64,000 nt of DNA, from positions 372,001 through 436,000 of the forward strand of contig NZ_STGJ01000001.1 in assembly GCF_004919095.1 (NCBI RefSeq). Reading direction: 5' to 3'. The translations under genes were made by a program, and so were the position numbers. The stretch is from Crenobacter intestini. Lineage in GTDB: Bacteria > Pseudomonadota > Gammaproteobacteria > Burkholderiales > Chromobacteriaceae. Positions 1 through 7,196 of this stretch are shown one piece after another (the stretch's first letter is position 1; every line of letters begins with the position of its first letter). The notes under the pieces were generated by a model. The model was not told the DNA's origin. It searched no databases and saw only the letters and a program-made list of their open reading frames with translations.

Positions 1-149
1 TCGCGTACGCTTGACGCTCCCTTGCAGGTCTCGTCCGGTAGCGGCTCCATGGGTAATGAAAAAGGACCTGCAGCCGGCGTTTGCTGCTGGGCCCTCGTTA
101 TGGTGCCGCAAAGAAGCTTGAAATCCTCATCGACCTGCCTGCAGGCAGG
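1..149. other. Region without recognised gene
   Basis: No reading frame here resembles a known protein. The segment lies downstream of the response-regulator gene on the minus strand and runs off the window edge, so a gene could continue to the left. The last 18 bases belong to a perfect palindrome (132-151). Confidence 0.4.
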
Positions 150-151
150 TC
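132..151. repeat. 20-bp perfect palindrome at the 3' end of the response-regulator gene
   Basis: Bases 132-141 are the exact reverse complement of 142-151, with a PstI-like CTGCAG core. The palindrome overlaps two bases of the TGA stop (150-152) of the minus-strand response regulator. No T tract follows on either strand, so it is not a standard intrinsic terminator. It may be a protein-binding site or an RNA 3'-end hairpin. Confidence 0.6.
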
Positions 152-1064
152 AGCGGTTCGCGCTGTGCGCCAGCGTCGCCGCGGCGGTGCGCGTCTCGAC
201 CGACAGCTTGTCGAACACATGCTCGAGGTGCTTGTTGACGGTACGCGGGCTCATCGAAAGGATCTCGGCGATGTCCCGGTTGGTCTTGCCCAGGCTCAGC
301 CAGTGCAGCACCTCGGCCTCGCGCGGGGTCAGCCGGAAGCGCCGCATCAGCGCGAGGATGCTGGCGTGTTCGTCCTCTTCGCGCAGCACCACCAGCCACT
401 CGCCGTCCTCGGTCTGGTCGTGGTAGCTCGCCAGCAGGCGCCGGCTGTCCGAGCGCGCGAGCAGCGCCGGCGGCTCGCCCCCGCGGGCGTGGCACGCCTG
501 CGCGTCGCGGATCCAGGCAAGCAATGCGGGCGGCGCGATTTCACCCGGTCCGAAATGGTGTTCGAGCAGGCGGCGCGCCAACGCCGTCTGCCACAAGAGG
601 CGACCGTCGCGCGCGGACACGGCGACGGTCGCCTGCCCGAACGCGTCCAGCGCGCTGCTCGCCCGGCTGGCCTGGCGGGCGTTGCGGATATGTGCGCCGA
701 TGCGCGCCAGCACCTCGGACGGACGCAGCGGCTTGCTCACGTAGTCGGTCCCCCCCGCCGCGAACGAAGCCACCACATGCTCGCTCTCCACCAGCGCCGT
801 CATGAACACGATGGGGATGGGGCGCAACGCCGGGTCGGCCTTCAGCCGGCGGGCCACCTCGAAGCCGTCCATGCCGGGCATCAGGGCATCCAGCAGGATC
901 ACGTCGGGCCGCGCCCGCGCGGCCCGCTCGAGCGCGGCCGGCCCGCCGGTGGCGACCAGCACCGTATAGCCCGCGCCGTCCAGCGCGTCGTGCAACAGGC
1001 TCAGGTTGTCCGGCTGGTCGTCGACGATCAGCACCACGCCCTCCCCGCGCTCAGCGTCCACCAT
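150..1064 (-). CDS. LuxR-family response regulator
   Basis: A 304-residue two-component response regulator. The receiver domain fills residues 8-125, with acidic pair D15/D16, phospho-acceptor D59 in LLDALMPGMDG, T89 and K111. A linker follows, then a LuxR/FixJ-type helix-turn-helix near residues 235-300 that begins LTPREAEVL. It should bind DNA once phosphorylated. The ATG at 1064 lies 14 bases inside the end of the hybrid kinase gene, so the two are translationally coupled and almost certainly cognate. The region between receiver and HTH (about 130-230) looks PAS-like but I cannot assign it firmly. The regulon is unknown. The neighbouring kinase suggests a nucleobase or related ligand as the signal. 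Confidence 0.9.
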   Translation of the reverse strand: MVDAERGEGVVLIVDDQPDNLSLLHDALDGAGYTVLVATGGPAALERAARARPDVILLDALMPGMDGFEVARRLKADPALRPIPIVFMTALVESEHVVASFAAGGTDYVSKPLRPSEVLARIGAHIRNARQASRASSALDAFGQATVAVSARDGRLLWQTALARRLLEHHFGPGEIAPPALLAWIRDAQACHARGGEPPALLARSDSRRLLASYHDQTEDGEWLVVLREEDEHASILALMRRFRLTPREAEVLHWLSLGKTNRDIAEILSMSPRTVNKHLEHVFDKLSVETRTAAATLAHSANR

Positions 1065-4000
1065 CGTCCACCTCCATGGTCGGGATACTGCCCATCCATT
1101 CGCGCAGCGCGTCGAACTGGTAGCCCTCAGCGTGCGTGGCGGCGACCCGGACAAATTCGGCGTAGGCGGGGTCAAGCCCGCGCAGCCGCGCCAGCTCCGC
1201 GCGCACGCCCCGCAGATGCCCGAGCGCCGCCGCGTCGATAAGCGCGGCCAGTTCCCCCGGCGGCGGGCCCACCAAAGCACCGGCGGGCGGGGCGGCCTGC
1301 ACCGCGGCGTTGTCGTCCGCGAACTGCCATTGCAGTTGCAGGGTGTCGCCCAGCCAGTCGAGCAGCTCTTCCACCCGGATCGGCTTGAGGATGAAGTGGT
1401 CGGCACCGATACCCGCGTCGTTGGCCTGCCCGTGTTCGAAGGCATTCGCCGACAGGATGGCGAGGCGTGCCGGCGTGCCCGTCTCGCGCAACCGGCGCAG
1501 CGTCTCCCAGCCGTCCATCCCCGGCATCGCCAGGTCCATCAGCACCAGGTCCGGCCGGAACGCGCGCACCCGGGCCAGGCATTCGGTGCCGTCAGCCGCC
1601 TGCGCAACCCCGAAGCCCAGCCGCGAGAGCACGCCGGCGAGCATTTCGCGGTCGACCGCCTCGTTGTCGACCAGCATCACGCGCCGGCGCTCGCCGGCGT
1701 AGCCGATGCGGTTGCGCCTGGGCAATTCGCGCGCGGCCAGCGCCGCGTGGACCGAGGGCAGGAACAGGCGGACCGCGAAGCGGCTGCCCTGCCCCGGCGT
1801 GCTCTGCACGGTCAGCTCGCCGCCCATCACCTCGGCCAGCATCTTGCTGATGGTCAGGCCAAGCCCGGTGCCGCCGGCACCGCTGGCGCGCCCCCGCGCG
1901 AAAGGCTCGAACACCCGGGCCAGCTCGTCTTCGGCGATGCCCGGGCCGGTATCGCTGACCTCGAAGGTCGCGACCTGGCCGCGGTAGCGCACGCAAAAGC
2001 GCACCGAGCCTTGCCGGGTGAACTTCACGGCGTTGCCCAGCAGGTTGATCAGCACCTGGCGCAGGCGTTTCTCGTCGGCCCGCACCACGGGCGGCATCGC
2101 CGCGTCGGGCACGAAGGAGAACTGCAGCCCCTTGTCGCGCGCCTGCAGCGCGAACATGGACACCAGCTGCTGCACGAAACCCGAAAAATCGACCGCGCGG
2201 ATGTCGAGCGTGAGCTTGCCGCTTTCAATGCGCGCGATGTCCATGCTGCCGTCGATCACCGACAGCAGGTGCTCGCCGCTGCGGCGGATCACCGCGATCG
2301 CCTGCTGCCGGTGCGGCGGGATGGCCGGGTCGCCGTCGAGGATCTGCGCGTAGCCGAGGATGCTGTTGAGCGGCGTGCGCAATTCGTGGCTGATCGCGGT
2401 GACGTAACGGCTCTTGGCCTGGTTGGCCAGCTCGGCATGCTCCCGCGCCAGCTTGAGCTGTGCGTCGGTGCAGCGGTGCGACTCGATCTCGGCGAGCAAG
2501 CGGGCGGTCTGCCGGTTGGATTCCTGCTGCGCGACCTCCCGGCTGCGCGCGGTCAGCACCATCCACCACGCCAGCACCCCGCCGGTCAGCACCAGCACCG
2601 CGAACAGCCGCCAGAAGAGTTGCGGCAACGCAGCCGCATAGGCCGCGTCGGGGCTGGCCTGGCGTTCGATGTAATAGAGCAGCCCCAGCAGCAGCCACAG
2701 CACGCCGCCGATGCCGGCCATCAGCAGCAGGTAATGGCCGAGGCCGTGCGAGAGATAGGGCCACAGCGCGCGCGGCAGCACGCGCCGCAACAGCGCGGCC
2801 CACTGCTCCGCCAGCCGGGCATGCGGCCGGCACGCGTCCTGGCAGCGGACGTCGAGCGTGCAGCACAGCGAGCAGATCTGGCCGCGGTAGGCCGGGCACG
2901 GCGCCATGTCCTCCGGCTCGTAGCTGCGCGCGCACACCACGCAGCGGCAGGGCGCCTTGGCCGCGCTCGCTTCGCGGGCCAGGTAGTAGCGCCCGCGGGT
3001 GAGCCAGGCCAGCAAGGGCGAGCAGCAGAAGGCGACCGCCATCGCGACGAAGGGCGCCAGCGGCTGCCAGGGGTCGCCGAACAGGCCGACATGGCTGGCG
3101 ATGGACAGGCCGGACGCCAGCGCCATCGCGCCGACCCCGACCGGGTTGACGTCGTACAGGTAGCTGCGGCGGAACTCGATGCCGCGCGGGCTCAGGCCGA
3201 GCGGCTTGTTGACGACCAGGTCGGCGACCACCGCCATGATCCAGGAGATCGCGATATTCGAGTAAAGCCCGAGCACCTGCCCCAAGGCGTGAAAGACCTT
3301 GAGTTCCATCAGCAACAGCGCGATGGCCAGGTTGAACACCACCCAGACCACCCGCCCCGGGTGGCTGTGCGTGAGCCGCGAGAAGAAGTTCGACCACGCG
3401 AGCGAACCTGCATAGGCGTTGGTGACGTTGATCTTCAGCTGGGAGACAATCACCAGCGCCGCGGTCGCCGCGATGGCGAGCACCGTGTTGTCGAACACAT
3501 GCGAGAAACCGATCAGGTACATCTGGTTCGGGTCGACCGCGCGCGCCGCATCGACGCCGTTGCGCAGCGCCAGCCACGCCAGCAGCGCGCCGCCCAGCAT
3601 CTTCAGCACTCCCGGCAACACCCAGCCGGGGCCGCCGACCACCACCGCCCACCACCAGCTGCGCGGCTTGACGCCGTTTTGCGGCGGCATGAAGCGCAGG
3701 TAGTCCGCCTGCTCGCCCATCTGCGTGATCAGCGCGATGCCGACGGTCAGCGCGGCACCAAAATGGCGCAAGTCGAACGACTGCGGCACGCCCTGTGCTC
3801 CGCCGTAGTGCCACAGGCCGGCCAGCGCCTGCGGCTCATGCCAGAGCACGAACACATACGGCAGCACCAGCAGCACCAGCCACAAGGGCAAGGTCCAGTT
3901 TTGCAGGCGGCTGATCGCGGTCACCCCGTGGGTGACCAGCGGCAGCACCACCAGCGCGCACAGCAGGTAGCCCCACTCTGGCGGGATGCCGAAGCCCATC

Positions 4001-4449
4001 TCCAGCGCGTAGGCCATGATCGCGGCTTCCAGCGCGAAGAAGATGAAGGTGAACGAGGCGTAGATCAGCGAGGTGACGGTCGAGCCGATATAGCCGAAGC
4101 CGGCGCCGCGCGTGAGCAGGTCCATGTCGACGCCGTAACGCGCGGCGTACACGCTGATCGGCAGCCCGGCCGCGAAGATGATCAGCCCGGTCGCGAGGAT
4201 CGCCCAGAACGCGTTGTAAAACCCCGCCTGCAGCATCATGGTGGCGCCGACGGCTTCCAGCACCAGAAAGGCGGCCGCCCCGCCGGCGGCGGTATTGGCG
4301 ACCCGCCACACCGACCAGCGCCTAAAGCCTCTGGGCGTGAAGCGCAGCGCGTAGTCTTCCAGCGTCTCCCGGGCCACCCAGCGGTTGTAGTCCCGTCTCA
4401 GCAGTTCGACGGGACGGGGCGGTGGCGTGTCGTGGCGGGGCTCGGACAT
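1051..4449 (-). CDS. Hybrid sensor histidine kinase with N-terminal NCS1 permease-like domain
   Basis: A protein of 1132 residues joining a transporter fold to a signalling kinase. Residues 1 to about 490 resemble cytosine/purine (NCS1, CodB-like) permeases, with roughly 12 hydrophobic segments. Residues about 500-543 hold ten cysteines (CRCVVC, a CxxCC and later singles), probably a metal or Fe-S site. Two more membrane segments and a coiled linker follow. The histidine kinase has its H-box HELRTPLNS near residue 687 and a GTGLGL ATP-binding loop. A receiver domain with LVLMDLAMPGMDGW (D near 973) and a short helical tail complete it. By analogy with CbrA, the permease half may sense or move its ligand. 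ATG 4449 was chosen because it opens the permease homology. It lies 29 bases from a run of eight G on the coding strand. The downstream response regulator overlaps the stop. Confidence 0.9.
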   Translation of the reverse strand: MSEPRHDTPPPRPVELLRRDYNRWVARETLEDYALRFTPRGFRRWSVWRVANTAAGGAAAFLVLEAVGATMMLQAGFYNAFWAILATGLIIFAAGLPISVYAARYGVDMDLLTRGAGFGYIGSTVTSLIYASFTFIFFALEAAIMAYALEMGFGIPPEWGYLLCALVVLPLVTHGVTAISRLQNWTLPLWLVLLVLPYVFVLWHEPQALAGLWHYGGAQGVPQSFDLRHFGAALTVGIALITQMGEQADYLRFMPPQNGVKPRSWWWAVVVGGPGWVLPGVLKMLGGALLAWLALRNGVDAARAVDPNQMYLIGFSHVFDNTVLAIAATAALVIVSQLKINVTNAYAGSLAWSNFFSRLTHSHPGRVVWVVFNLAIALLLMELKVFHALGQVLGLYSNIAISWIMAVVADLVVNKPLGLSPRGIEFRRSYLYDVNPVGVGAMALASGLSIASHVGLFGDPWQPLAPFVAMAVAFCCSPLLAWLTRGRYYLAREASAAKAPCRCVVCARSYEPEDMAPCPAYRGQICSLCCTLDVRCQDACRPHARLAEQWAALLRRVLPRALWPYLSHGLGHYLLLMAGIGGVLWLLLGLLYYIERQASPDAAYAAALPQLFWRLFAVLVLTGGVLAWWMVLTARSREVAQQESNRQTARLLAEIESHRCTDAQLKLAREHAELANQAKSRYVTAISHELRTPLNSILGYAQILDGDPAIPPHRQQAIAVIRRSGEHLLSVIDGSMDIARIESGKLTLDIRAVDFSGFVQQLVSMFALQARDKGLQFSFVPDAAMPPVVRADEKRLRQVLINLLGNAVKFTRQGSVRFCVRYRGQVATFEVSDTGPGIAEDELARVFEPFARGRASGAGGTGLGLTISKMLAEVMGGELTVQSTPGQGSRFAVRLFLPSVHAALAARELPRRNRIGYAGERRRVMLVDNEAVDREMLAGVLSRLGFGVAQAADGTECLARVRAFRPDLVLMDLAMPGMDGWETLRRLRETGTPARLAILSANAFEHGQANDAGIGADHFILKPIRVEELLDWLGDTLQLQWQFADDNAAVQAAPPAGALVGPPPGELAALIDAAALGHLRGVRAELARLRGLDPAYAEFVRVAATHAEGYQFDALREWMGSIPTMEVDDGGR

Positions 4450-4477
4450 GGGTGGGATGCAGCAAGAAACAGGCCAG

Positions 4478-4485
4478 CCCCCCCC
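4478..4485 (-). repeat. G8 homopolymer in the leader of the hybrid kinase
   Basis: Eight consecutive C on the plus strand (G8 on the coding strand) lie 29 bases upstream of the kinase ATG and 12 bases from the DUF2235 stop. Tracts of this kind can slip during replication, and poly-G phase variation is known in Neisseriales. Eight bases is near the lower limit for this. Confidence 0.5.
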
Positions 4486-4496
4486 GCCGTTCACGT

Positions 4497-5513
4497 TCAC
4501 CCCGCGCCGGGCGGCCAGTTGCACGGTCGGTAGTCGGCGCGCTGCCGGTAGCGCGCCAGCGCCTCGTCCGACAGGGTCTGGTTGCTGTCGACGCCGAACT
4601 GGCCAAGGCCCAGCCGCCTGGGCTGCATGCGGCACACCAGGTCGAACAGCGGGTTGTCGAGCTCGTTGTGCAGCAGGCCGGCCACCGCGTCCTGCGGTGG
4701 CGCGCCCAGCTGCAGGCTCGCGTCGACCGCGAGCCCCAGCGCCTGCACCTTGCTGGCGAGCCAGCGCAGCGGCCCGTAGCTCAAGTCGCGCTCGCGGTAG
4801 CCGCCGCCGACGTCGGCGTGCGCGCCGGGAAACCAGCGCTGCTCGACCACCTGATTCTCGCGCGGCTGGTGCGTCCACAGCGCGACGTCGTAGATGTCGC
4901 GCGCCTCGTCGATCGCGCATGCGTGGTAGGCATGCTCGACGATGGACGACAGCTCGGTGTCGTGGAAGGCGTGCCGCCTGAGGTTGAAGGCATCCATCAC
5001 GTCCAGCGGGATGCCGAGCGCGCCGACGGTGTCCCATACCGCGATGCAGCGCACGCGGATCTCGCGCGAATGCGCGGCGCGGAACGCCCGCGCCTCGGGG
5101 CCGGCGGGCTTCATCGTGGTGTCGCGGTAGAAGGCGTATGCCTTGTCGATCAGCGCGTGCTCGGGCGTGTGCAGCAGCCCGCACTTGTTGAGCATGCCGG
5201 CGAGCGACCTTGCGGTGTACGCGCCGCGCGAGAAGCCGAACAGGAACAGCTCGTCGCCTTCCCGATAGCTGGTGCACAGCTGGCGGTAACCCTCGCAGAT
5301 ATTGCCGTCCAGCCCGACGCCGAACGCGCCGCCCAGCAGCTTGTCGAGCAGCCGCCCGGTGCCGACGCCCGAGTCGTACCACGTCGTCTGCGAGGGGGTG
5401 TTCGGCGTCGCCTCGTAGAGACGGCGCACCGATGTCTCCACCGCCTCGGTGCGCGCGTCCCTGCCCGGCTTGTTCCACGTCCCGTCAAAAAACAGCGCCA
5501 GTTTCCTGCCCAT
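4497..5513 (-). CDS. DUF2235 alpha/beta hydrolase (Tle-like phospholipase fold)
   Basis: A 338-residue DUF2235 protein. It opens with the family signature FFDGTWN (residues 8-14), has the nucleophile elbow GFSRGA with Ser95, then D161 in VWDTVG and H232/D234 in WFPGAHADVGGGY. These could form a serine hydrolase triad. DUF2235 includes type VI secretion phospholipase effectors (Tle families) and stand-alone hydrolases. There is no signal peptide, no PAAR or VgrG gene nearby, and no membrane segment, so I cannot say whether this one is secreted. ATG 5513 matches the usual family start, and an in-frame ATG 19 codons upstream adds only low-complexity residues. It lies 47 bases before the sensor kinase on the same strand and may be cotranscribed with it. 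Confidence 0.85.
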   Translation of the reverse strand: MGRKLALFFDGTWNKPGRDARTEAVETSVRRLYEATPNTPSQTTWYDSGVGTGRLLDKLLGGAFGVGLDGNICEGYRQLCTSYREGDELFLFGFSRGAYTARSLAGMLNKCGLLHTPEHALIDKAYAFYRDTTMKPAGPEARAFRAAHSREIRVRCIAVWDTVGALGIPLDVMDAFNLRRHAFHDTELSSIVEHAYHACAIDEARDIYDVALWTHQPRENQVVEQRWFPGAHADVGGGYRERDLSYGPLRWLASKVQALGLAVDASLQLGAPPQDAVAGLLHNELDNPLFDLVCRMQPRRLGLGQFGVDSNQTLSDEALARYRQRADYRPCNWPPGAG

Positions 5514-5585
5514 GTCCGCCTCCCGTCCGTACAAACCCTTCGGTATGGCTGCCGGACGCGGCGGCGGCAAGCGCGGCGCGCCGGC

Positions 5586-6359
5586 TCACAGGTCCTTGCG
5601 CATGATCACCAGGTCGTGCCAGACGGTGCGCCCGTTAGCCGCGCGCCGCCAGCGCAATCGGGGTACCAGGGTGTGGATCACCCGGAAGCCCTGTCGCAGG
5701 TAGAAGCCGTCGGCAGTCTGCGTGCCGAGGTTGACCCGGCTGACGCCCTCGCCGAGCAGGTAATCCCACACCGCCGCGGCCAGCCGGCTGCCGGTGCCGG
5801 CGGGGGCGTCCTCGCGCGCGACCACCGTCGAGACATACGCCGAGCACTCGCCCGCCGCCGTCCACACCGAGCCGGACATCCCCGCGAGCAGGCGCCCCTC
5901 GCCGTCGCTGGCCGTCAGCACGAAGGTCGGGCTGATCTTGTCGTCCATCTCGTTGACGGCCTCGAGGTACAGGGTGCCGACGCCGTCCGGGTCGAGCGTG
6001 CGGGCAAAGCCGCTGGTGTGCTCGGGGCCTGCCGGCATGTCGATCACCTCCTCGCTGTAGCCGGCCGCGCATTGCAGGGTGCCGAGCTTGTCGACGTAGG
6101 TGGTCAGCACCACCACGCGCGCCAGCGGCGCGCCGCGCTTTTGCTCGGCCGCGTGCAGGCGGCCGGCCAGATAGGCCACCGGGTCGGCCAGTAGCGCGTC
6201 CAGCGGGTCGGGGTATTCGGTGACCACGTCCGGGTGGAAGCCGAACGCGCGCTCGCGCTCGATGAGCAGGCCGAACAACGCTTGCTGCGCCTCGCGCAAG
6301 TCGGTGGCGGACGCGTTGCGGGTGTCGACCAGGTTAAACGGGGCAAGCGGGCTGGGCAT
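5586..6359 (-). CDS. GNAT-family N-acetyltransferase
   Basis: A 257-residue protein with a C-terminal GNAT-like domain. The acetyl-CoA pyrophosphate loop is GTGSRLAAAVWDYLL near residue 190, followed by a strand and helix ending FYLRQGFRV, typical of motif B. The N-terminal ~80 residues are helical and unassigned. The substrate is unknown. The start at 6359 has an AGGA ribosome site eight bases upstream. It is followed by the DUF2235 gene 72 bases away on the same strand, and a small membrane-protein gene is divergent upstream. Confidence 0.7.
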   Translation of the reverse strand: MPSPLAPFNLVDTRNASATDLREAQQALFGLLIERERAFGFHPDVVTEYPDPLDALLADPVAYLAGRLHAAEQKRGAPLARVVVLTTYVDKLGTLQCAAGYSEEVIDMPAGPEHTSGFARTLDPDGVGTLYLEAVNEMDDKISPTFVLTASDGEGRLLAGMSGSVWTAAGECSAYVSTVVAREDAPAGTGSRLAAAVWDYLLGEGVSRVNLGTQTADGFYLRQGFRVIHTLVPRLRWRRAANGRTVWHDLVIMRKDL

Positions 6360-6507
6360 CGGGGCGTCCTGTCTCTCGGGTCATCAAGGGCTCAATGGCT
6401 GCGGCCGCGCAGGCCGCGCGGCAATCTAGCATGGACGGGCAATGCCATGAGGGCAGGCGCCCCGGCGCCGGGGTACACTGAACCGACCTAGCCTGCCGAG
6501 GTACGCC

Positions 6508-6810
6508 ATGCCCCTGACCCTGCGCCTGTTCCTGCTGTTCCTTGTCGCCCACGCAGCGCTGCTCGCCGCCGTGCTGACACTGCCGGCACTGGCGCCGCTG
6601 GCCGGCGTGGCCGGCGCCAGCCTCTATCTGCCGCTGCTGGCGCTCTCACTACTTGGTGTACCGCTTCTCGCCGGCGCCGAAGCGGGTGGCTGGGCGTCGC
6701 CCGGCCCGGCAGGCTATGCCGCGGCAGCGCTGGTGTGGGCCGCGCTATGGCTGCTGCTCGCACACTCGCTCGCCCGATTGCTGCCGCGCGGGGCGCGCAG
6801 GCAGGGCTGA
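6508..6810 (+). CDS. Small hydrophobic membrane protein
   Basis: A 100-residue protein that is mostly Ala and Leu, with three likely membrane segments (about 5-27, 35-55, 70-92) and a basic tail RRQG. A GAGG ribosome site precedes the ATG. I recognise no family. It faces the next small membrane-protein gene with a 10-base gap, the two being convergent. Translation without frame breaks and a good ribosome site support a real gene, but function is unknown. Confidence 0.55.
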   Translation: MPLTLRLFLLFLVAHAALLAAVLTLPALAPLAGVAGASLYLPLLALSLLGVPLLAGAEAGGWASPGPAGYAAAALVWAALWLLLAHSLARLLPRGARRQG

Positions 6811-6820
6811 GCTGTCCGCC

Positions 6821-7075
6821 TCAACCGCGCCAGCGCACGATCAGCCGCGCGATCAGCCACGGCGGCAGCACCATCAGCGCGGCGGCCAGCGCAAGCGCGA
6901 GGCCGTTCGGCACCCCTAGGCCGAACGCGAAGCTGAACGCCAGGCCCTGGCACGCCTCGAGCGGCGCGCGCAACAAGTCCACCCCCTGCAGGTTGGCGTA
7001 GCCGCCCAGCAGCGCCGACTCGGCGTACAGCACCGCGGCCGAAACCGCCGCCGCCAGCAAAACCCTTTTTTGCAT
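6821..7075 (-). CDS. Small membrane protein of unknown function
   Basis: An 84-residue protein starting at MQKRVLLAAA. It has an N-terminal hydrophobic segment (about 5-22), a second near 40-72 and a basic end LIVRWRG. An AGGGAG ribosome site lies just upstream of ATG 7075, which is why this start is preferred over an upstream in-frame one that would add 58 Arg-rich residues. The divergent neighbour is the radical SAM gene, 121 bases away. No family recognised. Confidence 0.55.
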   Translation of the reverse strand: MQKRVLLAAAVSAAVLYAESALLGGYANLQGVDLLRAPLEACQGLAFSFAFGLGVPNGLALALAAALMVLPPWLIARLIVRWRG

Positions 7076-7196
7076 CCCGCTCTCCCTTGTTATCGCGGGC
7101 ACACCCTTGCGCCCTTGTCCAAACTTACTTAGTCTTGCCGCGCCGGCCCGCCCTCGCGGGCCGCGCCGCTTTGTAAACCTGCCGTCGAGCCCCAGC

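Noticed and set aside
1006-4533. A 1175-codon plus-strand open frame antisense to the hybrid kinase
   Set aside because: It is rich in Arg, His, Gln and Pro with no domain. The opposite strand encodes a clear permease-kinase, and long antisense frames are expected at this GC content.
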